From Xylaria sp. FL1777 (lineage: Eukaryota > Ascomycota > Sordariomycetes > Xylariales > Xylariaceae): 64,000 bases of DNA. Numbering within the stretch: the stretch's first letter is position 1; each line of letters starts with the position of its first letter. A program made the translations under genes and the position numbers. Location of the stretch: NCBI GenBank assembly GCA_022578965.1, contig MU400592.1:1-64000 (forward strand), read 5' to 3'. The notes under the pieces were generated by a model. That model worked only from the letters and a program-made list of their open reading frames with translations, was not told the DNA's origin and did no database searches. This document shows, piece by piece, positions 11,131-25,477 of the stretch.

Positions 11131-14100
11131 AGTATTTTTAGTAAAGCTAATCTTTTATTTACTACAAATAATACTATAAAACCAACAAATAAGCAATTTA
11201 TTATTGCTAACTTATATATTTAATTTATTTATTTATTAATTGCTACAATTCTTATAAGCAAAACATAATATATTATACTTAGTTGCTTTAGCTAATAATA
11301 AGCAAAGCTTGCTTAACGCAAGCAGTTTAATTATAATTAGTATAAACGTTTAAACTAGCAGCTTTTAATTAATAAAGCTTAAAACAAACGTATAAAAATA
11401 TTAAACTATTTTTTTTAATCTAGCTTATAAAACGCTTTTATTTTTTTTAGCAAAACAACAATTAAATGTTAAAATGCTAGTATAATTCTTAAAATAGCAT
11501 AACTAAAAAACTGTTCGTTAAAAACTCTTAAAGAGCTAAAAAAAAGGAATTTTTGCTAAAAAACTAATACTTTACAAAAAAAAAAGCATAATTGCCCTTG
11601 TATAAATAAAAAAAAACAAAAAATAAGCTTAAAAAAAAGTAAAAATCGCTAAAACTTCTAAAAAGCTATAATACAAGTAGAACTAATGCTTATTTATACT
11701 AAATAAGTTTAAGTTTACGCATTAATATATAAAGCTATTAATAATTAAAAATATACCTTGTTTTTTAAGCTAATATAGTTTTTTATTAAAAAATAAAAAG
11801 CAAAGTTTTTTAAGTATAAGCTAGCTATTGCTTAAAAACTTTGCATAAAACATAACTATTGCTTTTTTATAGCACTTATTATTAAATAAAAAAGCTTTAA
11901 AAAAAAAAAAAAAGCATGCTATTTTTATAAATAAAAAGCTATAAAAAAATAAAGCCTACTTAATAAAACTTGTATAAAGCAAAGCAAGCTAAATTAAAAA
12001 ACAAAAAAACTAAACGTTATAAAGCATACAAAAAAATAAAAGCGTACAAAAAACAAAAACATAAAAGCATTTAAAAGAAAACTCAAAAAGCTATAAAAAA
12101 CAAGCTAGCAGTTCTTATAAATGTAAACAAAAAAAATCGTTAAGTTCTCTAAAAAAAAAGTCTAAAAAAACAGCATAAAAAAACCTAAATATACAAAATA
12201 CTTAAAAATTCTAAGCACTTTATACTTTTTTTTTTTTTCAAACTTATATTTTTACTTAGTTTATTTTTATTATTTCTTTTAGCTTACCTTTTTTATTTTT
12301 TTTATATAAACTTTACTTTAATTTATTATATAGCTTAAAAGTTTAAAAACTATAGCTTAGTTAAGTAATTTAGCTATAAAAAATCGTTAGATCCTTTTAT
12401 ATTAATATATAAAAAACACTAAAACTACTTACAAACAAAAAAAATAAAAATAACTAGCTTATTATTTTTAAAAAGTATTAAAGCAATTTTATTTAGCTTA
12501 AGCTATTTTAATAATAAACATAATGCTAAAATTAAGTTATTATTTATGCTTTTTAACTTAAAACTAAACTAGCATTTGCTGTTTAATAAGTTAAAAGTAA
12601 ACAAATAGCTAAACGATTTAAATGCTTTTTTTTATACAAAACGCCTTAAAAACATTAATAAAATTAAACAAGTTTTTGTTTATTATAATACTTCTTAAAC
12701 AAAAAAAATAGTAAAAATAATACTAAAAGATTATTTATTATAAACTAAAGCTTATAAACTGTTTAAGCAAAAGTTTAAGCTTTAAAACTTTAAGCAAAAT
12801 AAATTTACTATTACTATATTGCAAAATTTTAAAGCTTGCTTAAAAGTTATATACTTTACTAATCTTAAAACTTATTTTTTTTAGCATTAAATATATGCTA
12901 AAGATATTAAAGCTTAAAAAAATTATTACTTTAATTTTTAACTTACTTAAAGTTTGCTTAAAAAGCTAAATTAAAATATTATTAATAAAATAATAAAGTT
13001 TTTTAAGAAGTTATATAATAACTTAAATAAAATGTTTTATAAAAACCTTTATAAAACATTAAACAACTAAATTAATAAAAAGTTCAAGTTAAATTTTTAC
13101 TTTAAAAAAACAAAAAAAGCACGCAAAACATAAAAAAAAGTTAATTATTTATATAATTATAATTTTAACAAGCTTTTATATACTGCTGTTAATATTACTA
13201 AGCTAGCTATTAATATAACTATATTAGCTATTAAAACAATTATTATTAAAAAGCAGCAAGTAAAATTAGCTTAACATTTTGCTTATAATTAAAACATAAA
13301 CAATATTACTAAACAAATGTAGCAGCTAAAATTAAAACAAAAAAACGCAGCAATTATAAAAAAAAAACTAAAAGAAATACTAAAAAAACTGCAAAATTAA
13401 TATGTTTAGCTAGTTAATTAAAAACTATAAGCACTACAATATTACAAAATTAATATAAACTTATTAAAAAAGCAAATATTTAGCATTAATGCTATAACTT
13501 CTAAATATTTACAAAAAAGTAAATATAACTTTAAAAAACAAAAATAAAGCAAACAATTGTTTAATTTTTTACAACAAATAAAATTAAACAACCTTTATTT
13601 AACAAAAAGAACTATTTGTTAAAAATATAACATAAATAATTATTATATTTATAAATGCAGTTTTACTTACAAATTAAAAAAGAAAAACATTATACATTAA
13701 AACTCTAAATAATGTTTAAAAAAGCTAAAATCTTTTGTAAGCCTTAAATATATAAAGGTTCTTTTTAAAGTTATAAAAATCAATAAAAATAAAAAAGGAA
13801 TTTTTAATGCTGCAATAAAATAAATATATAATTTTATTTTAAGCAATAATAAACCGCTTAAGTAAAAAGCTTATTATTAACTATAGAAAAAAAACCTTGT
13901 TTTAAATAATAAAAATTTAAATGCTAAAATAAAAAGCAAACAAAAAAGTCAAAAAAAAAAAAAACTTTATTAGCTAAATAACAAGCAGCTAAACTAATTT
14001 TTAAATAAAAAGTTTAATAATTAAACTAGTATGCTTTATAAAATAAAACTAGCAAAGGCCTATAATATTAAAAAAAACAACTTAATAAATAATAAACTAA

Positions 14101-15600
14101 ATAATAATTTTATTATAATTAATTAAAACTTTACATAAAGTATTTTTTATAATGCAAACAGCACTAAAGTTTTATAAAGCTATATACTAAGCAAAAAAAT
14201 CAGTATAAATGTGTTTTAAGCTAATTATTATAAGCTTTTAACTAAAAAAGCTACTTTTTATTAAACAAAAAATAAAAAAAAACCTAAAAAACAAAAAAAA
14301 AAGCTTTTTATAAGTTAAATAATTAAAAAGATTTATTTAAATAATAATAAGTTTTTTATTTAGCTTAATACTAAAAATATACAAATAAACAATAATTTTT
14401 ATAAGCAAAGTATTTTACTAAAACTAAAGAACTTTAATTATTAAAAGCCCTAAAAAATCTAAAAAGCAAAACCTACAAAAAAAAGCTTAAAATTTAAAAA
14501 AATATAAGCTAAAAAATTTAAGAACTTTTTAAACAAAAAAACAAATATTACTTTTAAAAACTTTATATTAAAAGTTCTAAAGTATTCTAATGTTTTTATT
14601 TAAACAATTGCTTAAACAAAAGCTAAGTTATATTTTAAAGCAGCAAAAATACTTAAGCTAATGCTAAAAATAATACTATTACTTTTAAATAACCTTAGCA
14701 AAAACTTAAATCAAAAGATTAAACTAAATATGCTATAGCTTATTTTAAAAAAAAAAAGCAATAAGTCAAAATATAAAGCTTAACTAAAAACTTTATCGCA
14801 AAAAATCTTAACTTAAATAAACATAAAAAATGCTTTTTTTTATAAAAGCATAAACTCTTTAAAAAACAATACAAAATCTTAATAGCTAGCAATTAAAAAA
14901 GCACAAAAAAATTCTTAGCTAATATTATAATTAGCTAGTTAGCTTAATAAATATAAATTGCTTAATAATATTTATAAAATTAGCTTTTTATTAAACTATT
15001 TAGTAGTACAAATAAATAAAAAAATAAAATATAACGGTTTTATTATGTATACTTATATGCTTTAATCTAGCTTTATAGCTGCTTTTTTAAAAAAGCAACG
15101 CTATAAAATAATAAAAGTTTTTTGCAATTAAAACTAATAAAATAATTAAGTAATATTGTTTTTTGCTTATATTGCTTTAGATTTTTAAACGTTAAAAAAT
15201 AAACTAAAGTTTAATAAAATGCTTTTTAAAATTTTAAATTAATATAATACTATATATTTATTATTTAAAAATAACTTAAAAAAACAAAAATTACTAATTG
15301 TTATATTTATGCTGCTTTTAAAAAAAGTAGTATTTTTAGCTAAACTTTAGCTTAATACTAATTTTGCGCTAGTAGCGCTAAAAAGAAAAAATAAGCTTAA
15401 AAAGCTAATATAATTAGCATTAATAGTTTTAAAAAGTACTAATTAAACTTTTAACCTTTTTAAAATAAAAATTTATAAAAAACATAACAATTATACTAGT
15501 AATAATAGCTTAAACTTATTTAAAAAAACATTAAAGTATAAGTTTTATAATAAAAAAAACTTAAGCTTAATAAATTATTTTAACTAAAAACACTTAAGCT
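11131..15600 (+). pseudogene. C1 5' interior, unidentified (leader/gag expected)
   Basis: About 4.5 kb between the 5' LTR and the first frame I can follow. Reading plus-strand codons gives Lys-rich blocks (for example around 11950-12110), as would come from a basic or Glu/Lys-rich protein after G-to-A change. A gag is expected by element order. I see no zinc knuckle and cannot fix a start. C3 repeats 11131-14100 without net indels. Confidence 0.4.
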
Positions 15601-16630
15601 TTTTAAATTTATGCTTTATGTTAGCTTTATTACTAAAATTGCAAAATATTTTAGCTATATTTTTAAGCGTTATAAAGCTAAAAAAATATATATAGCTTTG
15701 CTTAAAGCTTACTATAAAAATAAAAAACAAAATCTACAGAAAAAATATTATTAAAATTATTAATTTTAAAGCATAATTTAGCATTATTATAAACTTATTT
15801 ATTAATAAAAACAGTTTTACTACTAAAAATACAAATATAACCTAAAAAAAATTTAACTAAACTAATAATCTTATTAAATATATAAAATGCTTAAAAACTA
15901 CTATTTAAATAAGCAAAAAATTGCTGCTTTTTTTGCTATATATAATTAACAAAAAACAAGTTATTTACTTTTTATTACTAAAAATAAACTTTATTATAAA
16001 GTTACAAATAAGTTTATATTTTTAGGGCTTTTATATAATAGCTAATATAATATTTAAAACTAGCTAAATTATTATACTAGTAATAAACTATATTAAAGAA
16101 CTAAATTTAAAAGCTTAAAGTTATTAGCAACTAAAAAACTAATATATATTTGCTAAACTATTAGCTTAATAAATAAGCTACATAAAGTATAAAAATGCTA
16201 GATTTTAAATAAAAAATCTAATAATTAGCAAAAAAAAGTAAAAGTAAAATTAAAAAAACATAGTTTAAAAAAATATACAAATACAAACTTTTAAAAAAAT
16301 CAAAACTTATATAATAATATAACGTTAGTAGTTTTTTTAACTTTCTTTATACAAAATATTAAACTTTTTAAAAACCTAAAAATATAAAACAATAAAAAAA
16401 TCTGCGCTATTTTTAATAATAATTAACTACTTAAAATACTTTTAATTGCAATAAAAAAAGCGCTAAAGCAAAAAAACACTAAAAAATTAACAATTATAAA
16501 AACTAAAAATTTTGCATACAAATTAAAAAGCAAATATAACTTAATTATAACTTTAACTTAAGCACTATTAACTTTTTAAGCTTTAAAAACTAACGAATTA
16601 ATAAAAAATAAAATAATAATTTTAAATATA
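15600..16630 (+). pseudogene. C1 frame upstream of RT, unrecognised
   Basis: A long plus-strand frame whose only interruptions are TAA/TAG codons explicable by RIP. It is Lys/Tyr/Asn-rich as it stands, so probably Glu/Asp/Arg-rich originally, with repeated YY motifs. I do not recognise it. By position it should belong to the gag-protease part of the polyprotein. The mirrored interval in C2 is about 47.37-48.4 kb. Confidence 0.45.
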
Positions 16631-17109
16631 ATATATAAAACAAAAAATAAAAAAATTTATCTTAAAAATAACGTGCTATTTAATAGCATTATTTTATTTA
16701 GATTTTATAAGTAAAAAAAGCAAGCTTTAAAAAAAGCAAGCTATTATTTAAAAGATTTTGTGCTATTTTAACAAAATAACATTTATTAAAATATATATTT
16801 ACGTTTTAGTACTACTTCTAAAAGCACTTAACTAACTACTAAACAATTAGCTATTTTTTCGGAAAAGCTTTATGCAACTAATCTTACTTAGCAAAAAGCA
16901 GCATTACTAACTAAAATATAGTATTGCAAAAAAATAGCATTTTTTTAAAACTTTTTTAAAATAAAAAAAATATATAATAAGATCTTTTCTTTTTATAAAA
17001 TTAAAATAGTTTTTTATAAAGCATAGCAAGTATGCAATATTTTAATTTTTAAGCTTTTAAAAAACATTACTATAAAAGTTTTAAAAACCTAACTTAAGCA
17101 TAACGTTTT

Positions 17110-17650
17110 TAAAAAAGCTTATAGTCCGTATTATAACGTTTAATTTTTAGTACAAAAAAAAAGTAAAGAGGTTTAATTAATTAATTTAGCTATAAAAATA
17201 AACATAGTTACTATACGTAATGCTAATTTTTTTTAAAGCTATAATAAGTTCTTTAAAAAGTTTACAATATATAAAATAATTTTTATAGTTAATTTATTTT
17301 TAAAATACAATTAAATACTATTTTTTATTTTTAGCTAAGCAATAATAGCTTTTTTTATACTAATAAGCTTTCTTTAAATAATTACTTTTTTATAAAAAGC
17401 AACAAATTTAGTAGCTTAATTTCTAAAAGTGCTATTAAAAGTTTTATATAATATATTACTAATAAAATGCAAACTTTTCTTTAATAACGTAATAATTAAA
17501 AAACTTACTATTAAGTATAATAATCGTAAAGTTGCTTTAAATATTAAGCAATTTATATTAAAATATTTTAAAAATCTTAATGCTATATTACTTAATTTTA
17601 AGCTAACTAAAATTATAGTTAGCATACTTAAAAGCAAATAAGCAAAATAA
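17110..17650 (+). pseudogene. C1 Gypsy reverse transcriptase relic
   Basis: Plus-strand RT. It opens near 17110 with a VFKKAYSPYYNV-type block, then a TIRNANFF segment (TIRDANLPP type) near 17210, an IIAFFILISFL segment near 17345-17375 (TAFFTPLGLLRMT type), and the catalytic box FFNN at 17477-17488, from FLDD. The stop-free stretch 17429-17641 is a true piece of this RT; the antisense frame at 17416-17637 is its shadow. The pattern matches fungal Gypsy polyproteins with TLPQGATNS and PFLDD motifs. Catalytic Asp residues are gone. Confidence 0.85.
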
Positions 17651-18200
17651 ATAACTAAAATAGTTAGCTATATATATAGCACTAATAATAAAAGCTTAGT
17701 AAAAACAAAAGTAATAAAAATTCTTAAATAAAAAACTTACAAAAATATTACAAAAATACGATTTTTTTTAAAAATAACAGTATACTACTAAATATAAATA
17801 CAAAAGTATGCTATAATTGCAAAACTATTAATAATCTTGTTACAGAAAAATAAGCTGTTTTGCTTTAAAAAACCGCAAAAAAAAGCTATAAAAAAGCTTT
17901 AAAAAACTATTATAACAGCTTTTATTCTTATTACTTTTAATTACACAAAAAAACCTATTTAGCTAAAAATTAATGCTTTTAAAACTAGCTAAAGCGCTAT
18001 TTTATGTTAAAAAGTTAATAAAACCATTAAGCTAGCAAAATATAAGTTTAAAACATAAAAAAGCCTTAAAAAAAAATATAATGCTATAAAGCTAAAAAAG
18101 CTTGCTGTTATTAAAACTTTTTAAAAGTTATATAACTATTTTTATAAAATTACATTTTATTTAAAAACTAATATAAAAGTTCTTATAGCTTAACTAAACA
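17650..18200 (+). pseudogene. C1 RNase H relic
   Basis: Directly follows RT in the same frame: VSYIYSTNNKS (VGYLCDSNGR type), IRFFLKITVYY (RAFLGVCVYYR type), then IITAFILITFNY (ALITLDY type) near 17920-17960 and INAFKTS.SAILC (DASLKGWGAVL type) near 17965-18005. The order and spacing are those of the RT connection and RNase H of Gypsy elements. RIP stops throughout. Confidence 0.8.
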
Positions 18201-18779
18201 ATAAATTTTTAGCATTACTAAATGCTTAATTAACAAAATAAATAGCATATATAAAAACTTTTAATTTTATACTTTATTACGTGCTAAAAAAAAAATACAT
18301 AGCTATTAATAAACTTTTTAAAAAATCCTTTAAGCTATTAAATAAGTTAAATAATCATTAAAAAAAAAATATAAAAAATTTTATTAATTTTTAACTACAT
18401 ATAATAGCTATTACTATTACGTATAAAAAATTAAGCGATTAACTAATTAAAAGCTTAATATACTAAAGAATAAAACCTTTATTATACTTAAAAAAAAACT
18501 AAAGCAAAAAAAATAAGCAAATTGCTAAATATTTTGTTTTTAAGCAAGTTCTAAAAGAACTTATAACAAAAAAAAAGCAAAATTACTTTAAAAAAAAAGC
18601 TCTTAAATTTTTTGTTAACAAGTTTATTTTTTAAAGAAAAGCAAAGTTTAAAAAAATGCTAAAAAAAGTTATTAATAACAAAAAAACTTAAAAAGCTCTT
18701 ATTAAAAAAAACTATAAAAAAATAATACATAAAAGCTAAATATTTATAACTTAACAAATAACTTAAAAATACTACTAAA

Positions 18780-19800
18780 AAAGCTTTTATTAAAACGTTT
18801 ATACTACAATTACTAGTTGTTTTAATTGCTAAAAATCTACTAATAGCAAAAAAACTAAAAAACACTGTTTTAATTACTTTTTAGATCTTTTAGTTTTTTA
18901 AGTTATAAATATATAAATTATGCTATTAAGCAATAAATTTAAAGCTATTATAAAAACAAAATGCAAAATAACAACTTACTTAAAAGCTAAACTTTTAAAA
19001 CATATAGATTTTTTAAAAATACTTAAATTTATTAAAAAAAAAATCATATTTTAGCACAAAGTTCTTATAAAAATTAAGTATAATAATAGCTTTAAAGTTA
19101 AAAAAGAAATAAAAAACGCAGTAAATACTTTAAGCTATAAAATAAACTATAGCTTAGCTTACTATTTTTAAGCTTAAGGCTTTATTAAAAAAGGCTATAA
19201 GCTAATAAAAAAAAGCCTTATATAAATAACAAATAAAACTAAAAAAAATTAGCTAAAATATTTAAACTTAGTAATATAAGCAGATTATATTTTTATGTAT
19301 TATTATAGCTATAGCTTATATAAACTAATATATAAAAAAATGCTAATTTTGCTAGTAAAAAATGTAATACTAACGTAAAAAGTAATTAAGTAGCAAAATA
19401 TTATTTTTTATAAAAATTTTATTAAAACTAAAGTTAAGCAGCTAAAACGCTACAACTAAAATATTATAAAAGTTAAAGCAATTATAACTAAAAAAAAAAA
19501 ATTAGCTACAAAAGCTAAATTTTAAAAAAACGCTTATAAAATTAAGCAACTATTTAAAAAAAGCTTTTTTGTTTTTTTTTATAATACTATGCTTTTAATA
19601 AATAAGTTTAACAATAAAAAGCTGCTATACAAATAAATTAGCTTTTATAAAGTTAAAAAAAATGTTAATTATAAGCAATACTAATTAGCAAAACTAACTA
19701 GCAAAAAATTAAAAAAGTTGTTTTTTTTTAAAAAATTAAAGCAATTTATATAAAATAACTAAAAGTACTAAAAACTAAAAAATCTCAACTTTAATATATA
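18780..19800 (+). pseudogene. C1 Gypsy integrase relic with GPY/F-like tail
   Basis: A CxxC finger remnant reads TSCFNCQKSTNSKKTKKH-like near 18810-18860. The core has HKVLIKIKYNN (HG.P..I.TDNG type) at about 19055-19085, AYYF.A.GFIKKGYK (AYHPQAQGLIERGHK type) at 19155-19200, and ADYIFMYYYSYSLYKLIY (ADR.SVRRTTGYSPY type) near 19290-19340. A tail block near 19625-19660, YK.ISFYKVKKN, matches the GPY/F module (Y.WIGPYRV). This places the element among Gypsy lineages carrying GPY/F. Downstream text to about 19.8 kb still reads as protein. Confidence 0.85.
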
Positions 19801-22800
19801 AACTACTAATACTATAGCTATTTACTAAAAACTAAACTAAAACAATAAAGCTTTTAATAATTAAAGCTATAGCAGTTAAGCTATAAAAAATAAAAAAAAT
19901 ATAACAAGTTATAAAAGCTTTTTAAGTTTATAAAAACTATAGTATAATTTTTAATGCTTTAAATATTTTAAGTACTAAAAAATATAACAGTTTATTTTAT
20001 TTTTTTAGCTATTATATTACAAAGTACCTTAAAAAGTAATAACTAACAAAAGCTAAAACAACAAAATTTTTTTTTTTTACTTTTTGTTTTTTTACTAATT
20101 GTTTTATTTTTTATTTTTATTAATTATATAAGTTTATATAATTAAGTTATAATACATAAAACTATTTTTTTTTGCTTAAAACTAAGCGCGTTTTTTATAG
20201 CTTTTTTTTTATTAGTTTTACATTTGTTAGTTTTATAGCAGCTAGTTTATTAGCACTTTTTTTACTATTACGCTAAAAATATAAGTTTTTATTTTATTTT
20301 AACGTTTTTTAAATAGCTAAGCAGCTTAATTTTAGTATAAATTATTATTGCTTTTCTTTAAAAATGCATAAAAACAAAAAAAACAAAAGTAAAAACTGCT
20401 TATTAGTTTTAACTACTTAAGTTTATTTTATTACATTAACGCTTATATATAAGTTTTTTTACTTTTAATTGCTTTATTACTTTTATTTAAAACTAAACAG
20501 CTTTTTTTGCTTCTAGTTTAAACTATTTAATACTTAATAAAAACCTTAAAACTACTAAAAAGCAAAAAACACTATTACTACACCTTAAAAAGTTACTAGT
20601 TTATATTTTATATGCTTAAACTACTAATAATAATCTAAAGCTACTATTAAACAATAATAAACGTTTAATAAAACAACAAACGTTTAAATAAAATTTAAAA
20701 CAAGCTTAACAAAAATAAAACCTTGCTACAGAAAATTAAGTAAAATTATTTAATTATACAAAGCTAAAAAAATAAAAACTAAAAAAAAAACAAAAAAAAA
20801 TTTAACAATCTAGTATTAATAATTCTTATTTTGTATATTTTTAATTTTCTTGTTGCAAAAGTTTTATATATTCGTTTTTATAAATATTATAACTTAACTT
20901 CTTATATAATAATTATTTTTTTTTTATTTATTACGCTTAAAAAAAAATTTATAGGCTATATAATAAAAAAAAATAATTGCAAATTATATTAAAAAAAACA
21001 TTGCTATATAAGCAAATCGTTTAATTTTTTTATTTTATTTTACTTTATATAATTTATTTAATTTATTTTTTTAGCTATTTTTTTAAATACTTAAGCATTA
21101 TACTAATTTTTTAAGCAATACTAAATTATTGCTTACTAATATTACACTTAATAAGCTAAGCAACAAAATTAGCTTAAAAAAAACGCTTTAACTTGCGTTT
21201 TAATTTAGTTCTTTTTTTAGTTAAGCAAACAAAAGTATTTTTAATTAAAACTATTTGTTTTTTAAAGTTTTTAAACGTAAGATCTTTTTTAACTACTATA
21301 GTTATTATACTAGCTTTAAAATATTTAGCTATATTGCTTTTAAACTTATAAAATAAACAGTTTTATAACTAAATAATAAACGTGTAGTTAGCATATATAT
21401 TAAACCTTTATTCTAAAATAGTACAGCAAAAAAAAAAAAATAAAGCTTTATATACTTCTTACTTTTAGCTATTATTAATAACTGTTTATAATGCTTATAA
21501 AGTATAGCATTTTATATTTTAAACAGCTATATAAACATAGCTATAAATTAGCAAAAATCATAAAAAATCTAATATATATATTTGCTTTAAAAACTACCTT
21601 TAGTTATTTCTATATATAATAAGCAAAATTTTAAATGCTTTTGCTTTTTTATTTAGCTAAAGCTAGCTTAAATATATTAATTTATATAATATATATAAAA
21701 AAAATTATAACTAACTTTTTATTAAATATACTTATTACTAATATTACTACTAAAAATTTTAATTTATAAATAGCTTAATGCTTAATTATATAAAACAAAA
21801 AAAGTTAGCTAAATAAAAAAAACGAAATCTAAAAAAAAAAAAAGCATATATATTTTGCTATTTATTAGTAAACTTAACTTTTTAAATATTATAAATATAA
21901 CTATTTATTAGCTAAGCAGTATTAATTTTTTAAATATTAGTTAACTGCTATAATGCTTTTTAATTATTAAAAACTTTATTAATAATAAAAAAATTGTTTT
22001 TTAAGTATTTAGTTAAGCAAGCATTAATTATACTACTTAAAAACAAAAACTTTATAATAAAAGCGTAAACTAAGCAACCTAAAGACTTAAGCACTAAAAA
22101 AAAAAATTGTAAAAAAAATCTAAGCTTTAAAACTACTTAAAAAAAAACAAATTAAAAAAAAAAACAAGCTTTTCTTTTATATTTACTAAAGCTTAAATTA
22201 CTTATTTTATTATTAGTAGCAATAAATATTTAAAAAAAATAAGTTATAAATGTATTAAAAAAAAAGTTAAAAAATAACTATTTAACTAATTAAAACTACT
22301 TTACTTGCTTATTCTTTAATTAATATTAATATAAACATATAAAAAATAATTATTATAAAAACATTTAGTAATTAATAATTTATTTTAGCAATAAAATAAT
22401 TAATTAATAAATTAAAAATAGTATAATAAGTTTATAAAAAAAAAGTATGCTAGTTTAAAAATATATATTTTAGCTTTTTTTTTATTATATTTGCTTTATT
22501 AAACCTTTTATTTATATTTAACTTTGCTATTTTATTTACTTAATAAGTTTTAACTTTTTATATTTAGCATAAATGCTTTTAGCATTTATATTTAAAAGAT
22601 TTTATAATTATTAAAAAGTAATAACTTAAATTAGCAATTAAAAATATTAAACTATATATAGTAAGTAGTACTAATATTAATATTTATACTTTATACTTTT
22701 TATATTATTTGTTTTTGCACTTTTAACTTATATTAGAATTTTTAACTTGCTTGCACTTTTTACTAAATTATAAAACATAGCAAAAGCATATATATGCTTA

Positions 22801-23900
22801 AATATTATTAAAAATTACTTTTATTATATATATATGCTTTTAATTATTATATTTTTTATTTTTAAAAAAGTTATTAGTATTGCAAATTAACTAAAAATAA
22901 AAGCATTTCTTTTTAAAAGTTCTAAAAAGCTAACACTTAATACTAAAGCATACAAATAACTAGCATAAAAAATAGCAAACTTTAAAAAAAAAGCAAAAAA
23001 AAAAAAAAATAAGCATATATATATAAACTTAACTGCTAATTATAAAAAGCTTTTTTTTAAAAACTAATAGCTCTTTAAAAATAGCCCTAAAAAAAAGCTA
23101 GTAATTATTAAAAATTTAAAGTATAAAAAATATTTAGCTTGCTAGCTTTTTTTATAGATTAAAAAACTAAATGCAAAAAATATTTAGCTAAAAAATATAC
23201 TGCTTTTTTTAGTTAATGTTCTTTTAAAGTCCGTTTTAAAGTTTTATTTTATATAAAAAAAAATAACCTTTATAAAAAGTTTATTTTTTAAAAACCTAAA
23301 AAAAAAAAAAAAAGTAGTACTAAAAAAGCACTTTAGTTATGCATTCTTTAAAAATAGTAAAACTTGCTAAAACTTATTTCTAAACTTAGTTTAACAAATA
23401 TAAAAAAAAGCAATATACTTAATATATAAAAAATATTGTAATAAAAAAGCATTAAAATATTAGTAGTTTATATTATACGTAATTTTAATAGAAGTTTTTT
23501 ATATTTTTAATCTGTTGCTTAATAAAAAAACGCTTAATTTTTAGAAAAAAGCTTTTATAGTATACTTTATTATATAAAACCGCTTAATAAACGCAAATAA
23601 AACGTTACTTTATATACTTAAACTAAAAACTAAATATTTAAAGGCATTTTTATAAGCTGCAAGCTAAATATTAAGATTTATAGCTATAAAAAGTTTTATA
23701 ATATTAATATAATATTTATTTAAGATTAAAAAACACTATAAAAATAATAATTTCTGCTTTAATAAGTTTAACGTTACGTTTATAAAAAATCTAATAGTTT
23801 TAGCAATAAAGCTAAAACTACATAAAAAATAAAAACCTGCAGTATAAAAACCAAATATTTAGTAATTGTTATTTATAAAATCCCTAAAAAAACTGCTATT
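19800..23900 (+). other. C1 interior downstream of integrase, unresolved
   Basis: About 4.1 kb without a frame I can defend on either strand. It is T- and A-rich with many homopolymer runs; a spill-over of the pol tail is likely up to about 20 kb. The C2 counterpart (40.1-44.2 kb) has the same length, so this is an inherited part of the element, not a later insertion in one copy. Confidence 0.5.
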
Positions 23901-25400
23901 AAAAAAAGCTTTAAACAATTATTAAAAAAATAATAATATAAAACATTTTAATAAACTAAAGCTTTATAATAAATAAAAGCTAGCTTATTATTTTTTATTA
24001 AATAAAGTTTTAAAAATAATACATAAAAATAATAAAAAGCAGTAGCTAAAGATTTTTTTTTTAAAACAACAAATAGCTGCTAAAAAAACTTACTAATATA
24101 AACAAAAATATTTAAATTACTAAAAAAAGCTTACTATTTATAGCTGCTACAAAAACCCTTACAAAATAAACACTATAAAATAAAAAATTAAAGCTGTTTA
24201 TATTACAAATATTTTTATAAAACTAAATGCTAAAAAATAGCTAAATAAGCACAAAATAAAAGCTTTACTAAACATATTACTTTAGCTATATATAAATAAA
24301 AAAGCTAAAGCTTTAAAAATAAATATTAAACTTAAATATAACTAATTTATAAAAAATTTTCTTATAAACTAACAAAACATAAAGTAAGCTATAATAATTA
24401 TTATAACTTTTTAAATAAAATATCTTATAATAAAATATTGCTTAAACAATTACTAAATTACTATTTTTATTAATACTGTTTTAAAAGTAGCATATATTTT
24501 AAACTTTAAGCATACTACTAATAAAAATAACAAACAAGTTTTCTAAAAATTACAAAAGTATTAAACAATAAAGCACTTTAATATAAAAGTTATATTAAGC
24601 TATTTTATACTTTTTTGCTTTTACTAACGTAATAATTATATATATAGATTTATTAAAGCTTTATATTTATATTACATATTTTATAATTTAACAAGCTAAT
24701 ATTTAAAAAAAAGTATTAATAATTAAAAAAGTTATAAATAGCTTATTTAATTTTTAAAAGCAAACTTTAAAAAGTACTTTAGCCTTAAATTACAAAAAGA
24801 TCTGCATTTATTGCTTTTAATAAGCGCTAAGCCTTATTATTTTCTAAAAAAACCAAAAATAACTTTTTTTAAATCTAATAAATTAGCTCTTTTACTATTA
24901 AGCGCTAAAAATATACAAAATAAAAAAAAAACGCTAAAAAAAAAACTAAAAGTTAATTGTTTTGCTTTTTTAGTGCTTTTTACTTTAAAGCACAAAAAAA
25001 GTTCCTAGCAAAAAAAACTAATAATTATACTAAAAAAGTCTTATTATAAGCAATATAAAAACGTTCTAGCAGTATAAAGTTATTCTGTTATAAATACCCT
25101 TACAAATATCCTTTCTTTTAAATATAATAAACTAAATATAAAATCTAGCTAAGCTTAATAATTTAAAAGAAAAAAAGTATAAACTTTTTATAAGCACTTT
25201 TACAAAAAAAACGCTAAGTACTCTTAAAAGCCTTTGCTTATATATCTAAATACGTAAAAAAGCTAAAACTAGTTTTAACGAAGCTATAATGCTTTTATAA
25301 ACGCTAAAGCTTAAGCTACTTTTAAACGTAGCAAAAAAAATAAAAAAAAACTCATAAAACTAAATAAGCAAAAAAAAATAATATTAACCCCGTTTAAAAA
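23900..25400 (+). pseudogene. C1 extra frame downstream of pol, unrecognised protein
   Basis: A plus-strand frame of at least 1.4 kb can be followed from near 23.9 kb almost to the 3' LTR; interruptions are TAA/TAG of RIP type, and the longest stop-free part is 24811-25008. As it stands it is Lys/Asn/Tyr-rich; reversing G-to-A change at AAA and AAT codons would make it Glu/Asp-rich. No homology is recognised. An additional open frame after integrase recalls env-like or accessory frames known from some large Gypsy elements, but I have no motif for that. The mirrored interval in C2 is about 38.6-40.1 kb. Confidence 0.5.
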
Positions 25401-25477
25401 ACGCTAATAAAAATAAAAAACTTTATAATTATAAGTATTAAAATAAACTAAAAGCAGCTATATCTTAATAAAGAAAA

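Noticed and set aside
17416..17637. Minus-strand frame in C1 (and plus-strand 46359-46580 in C2)
   Set aside because: Antisense of the Gypsy RT catalytic region, which is read with FFNN and conserved order on the other strand.
18659..18865. Minus-strand 68-residue frame
   Set aside because: Antisense of the C1 region leading into the integrase zinc finger; no copy-independent support.
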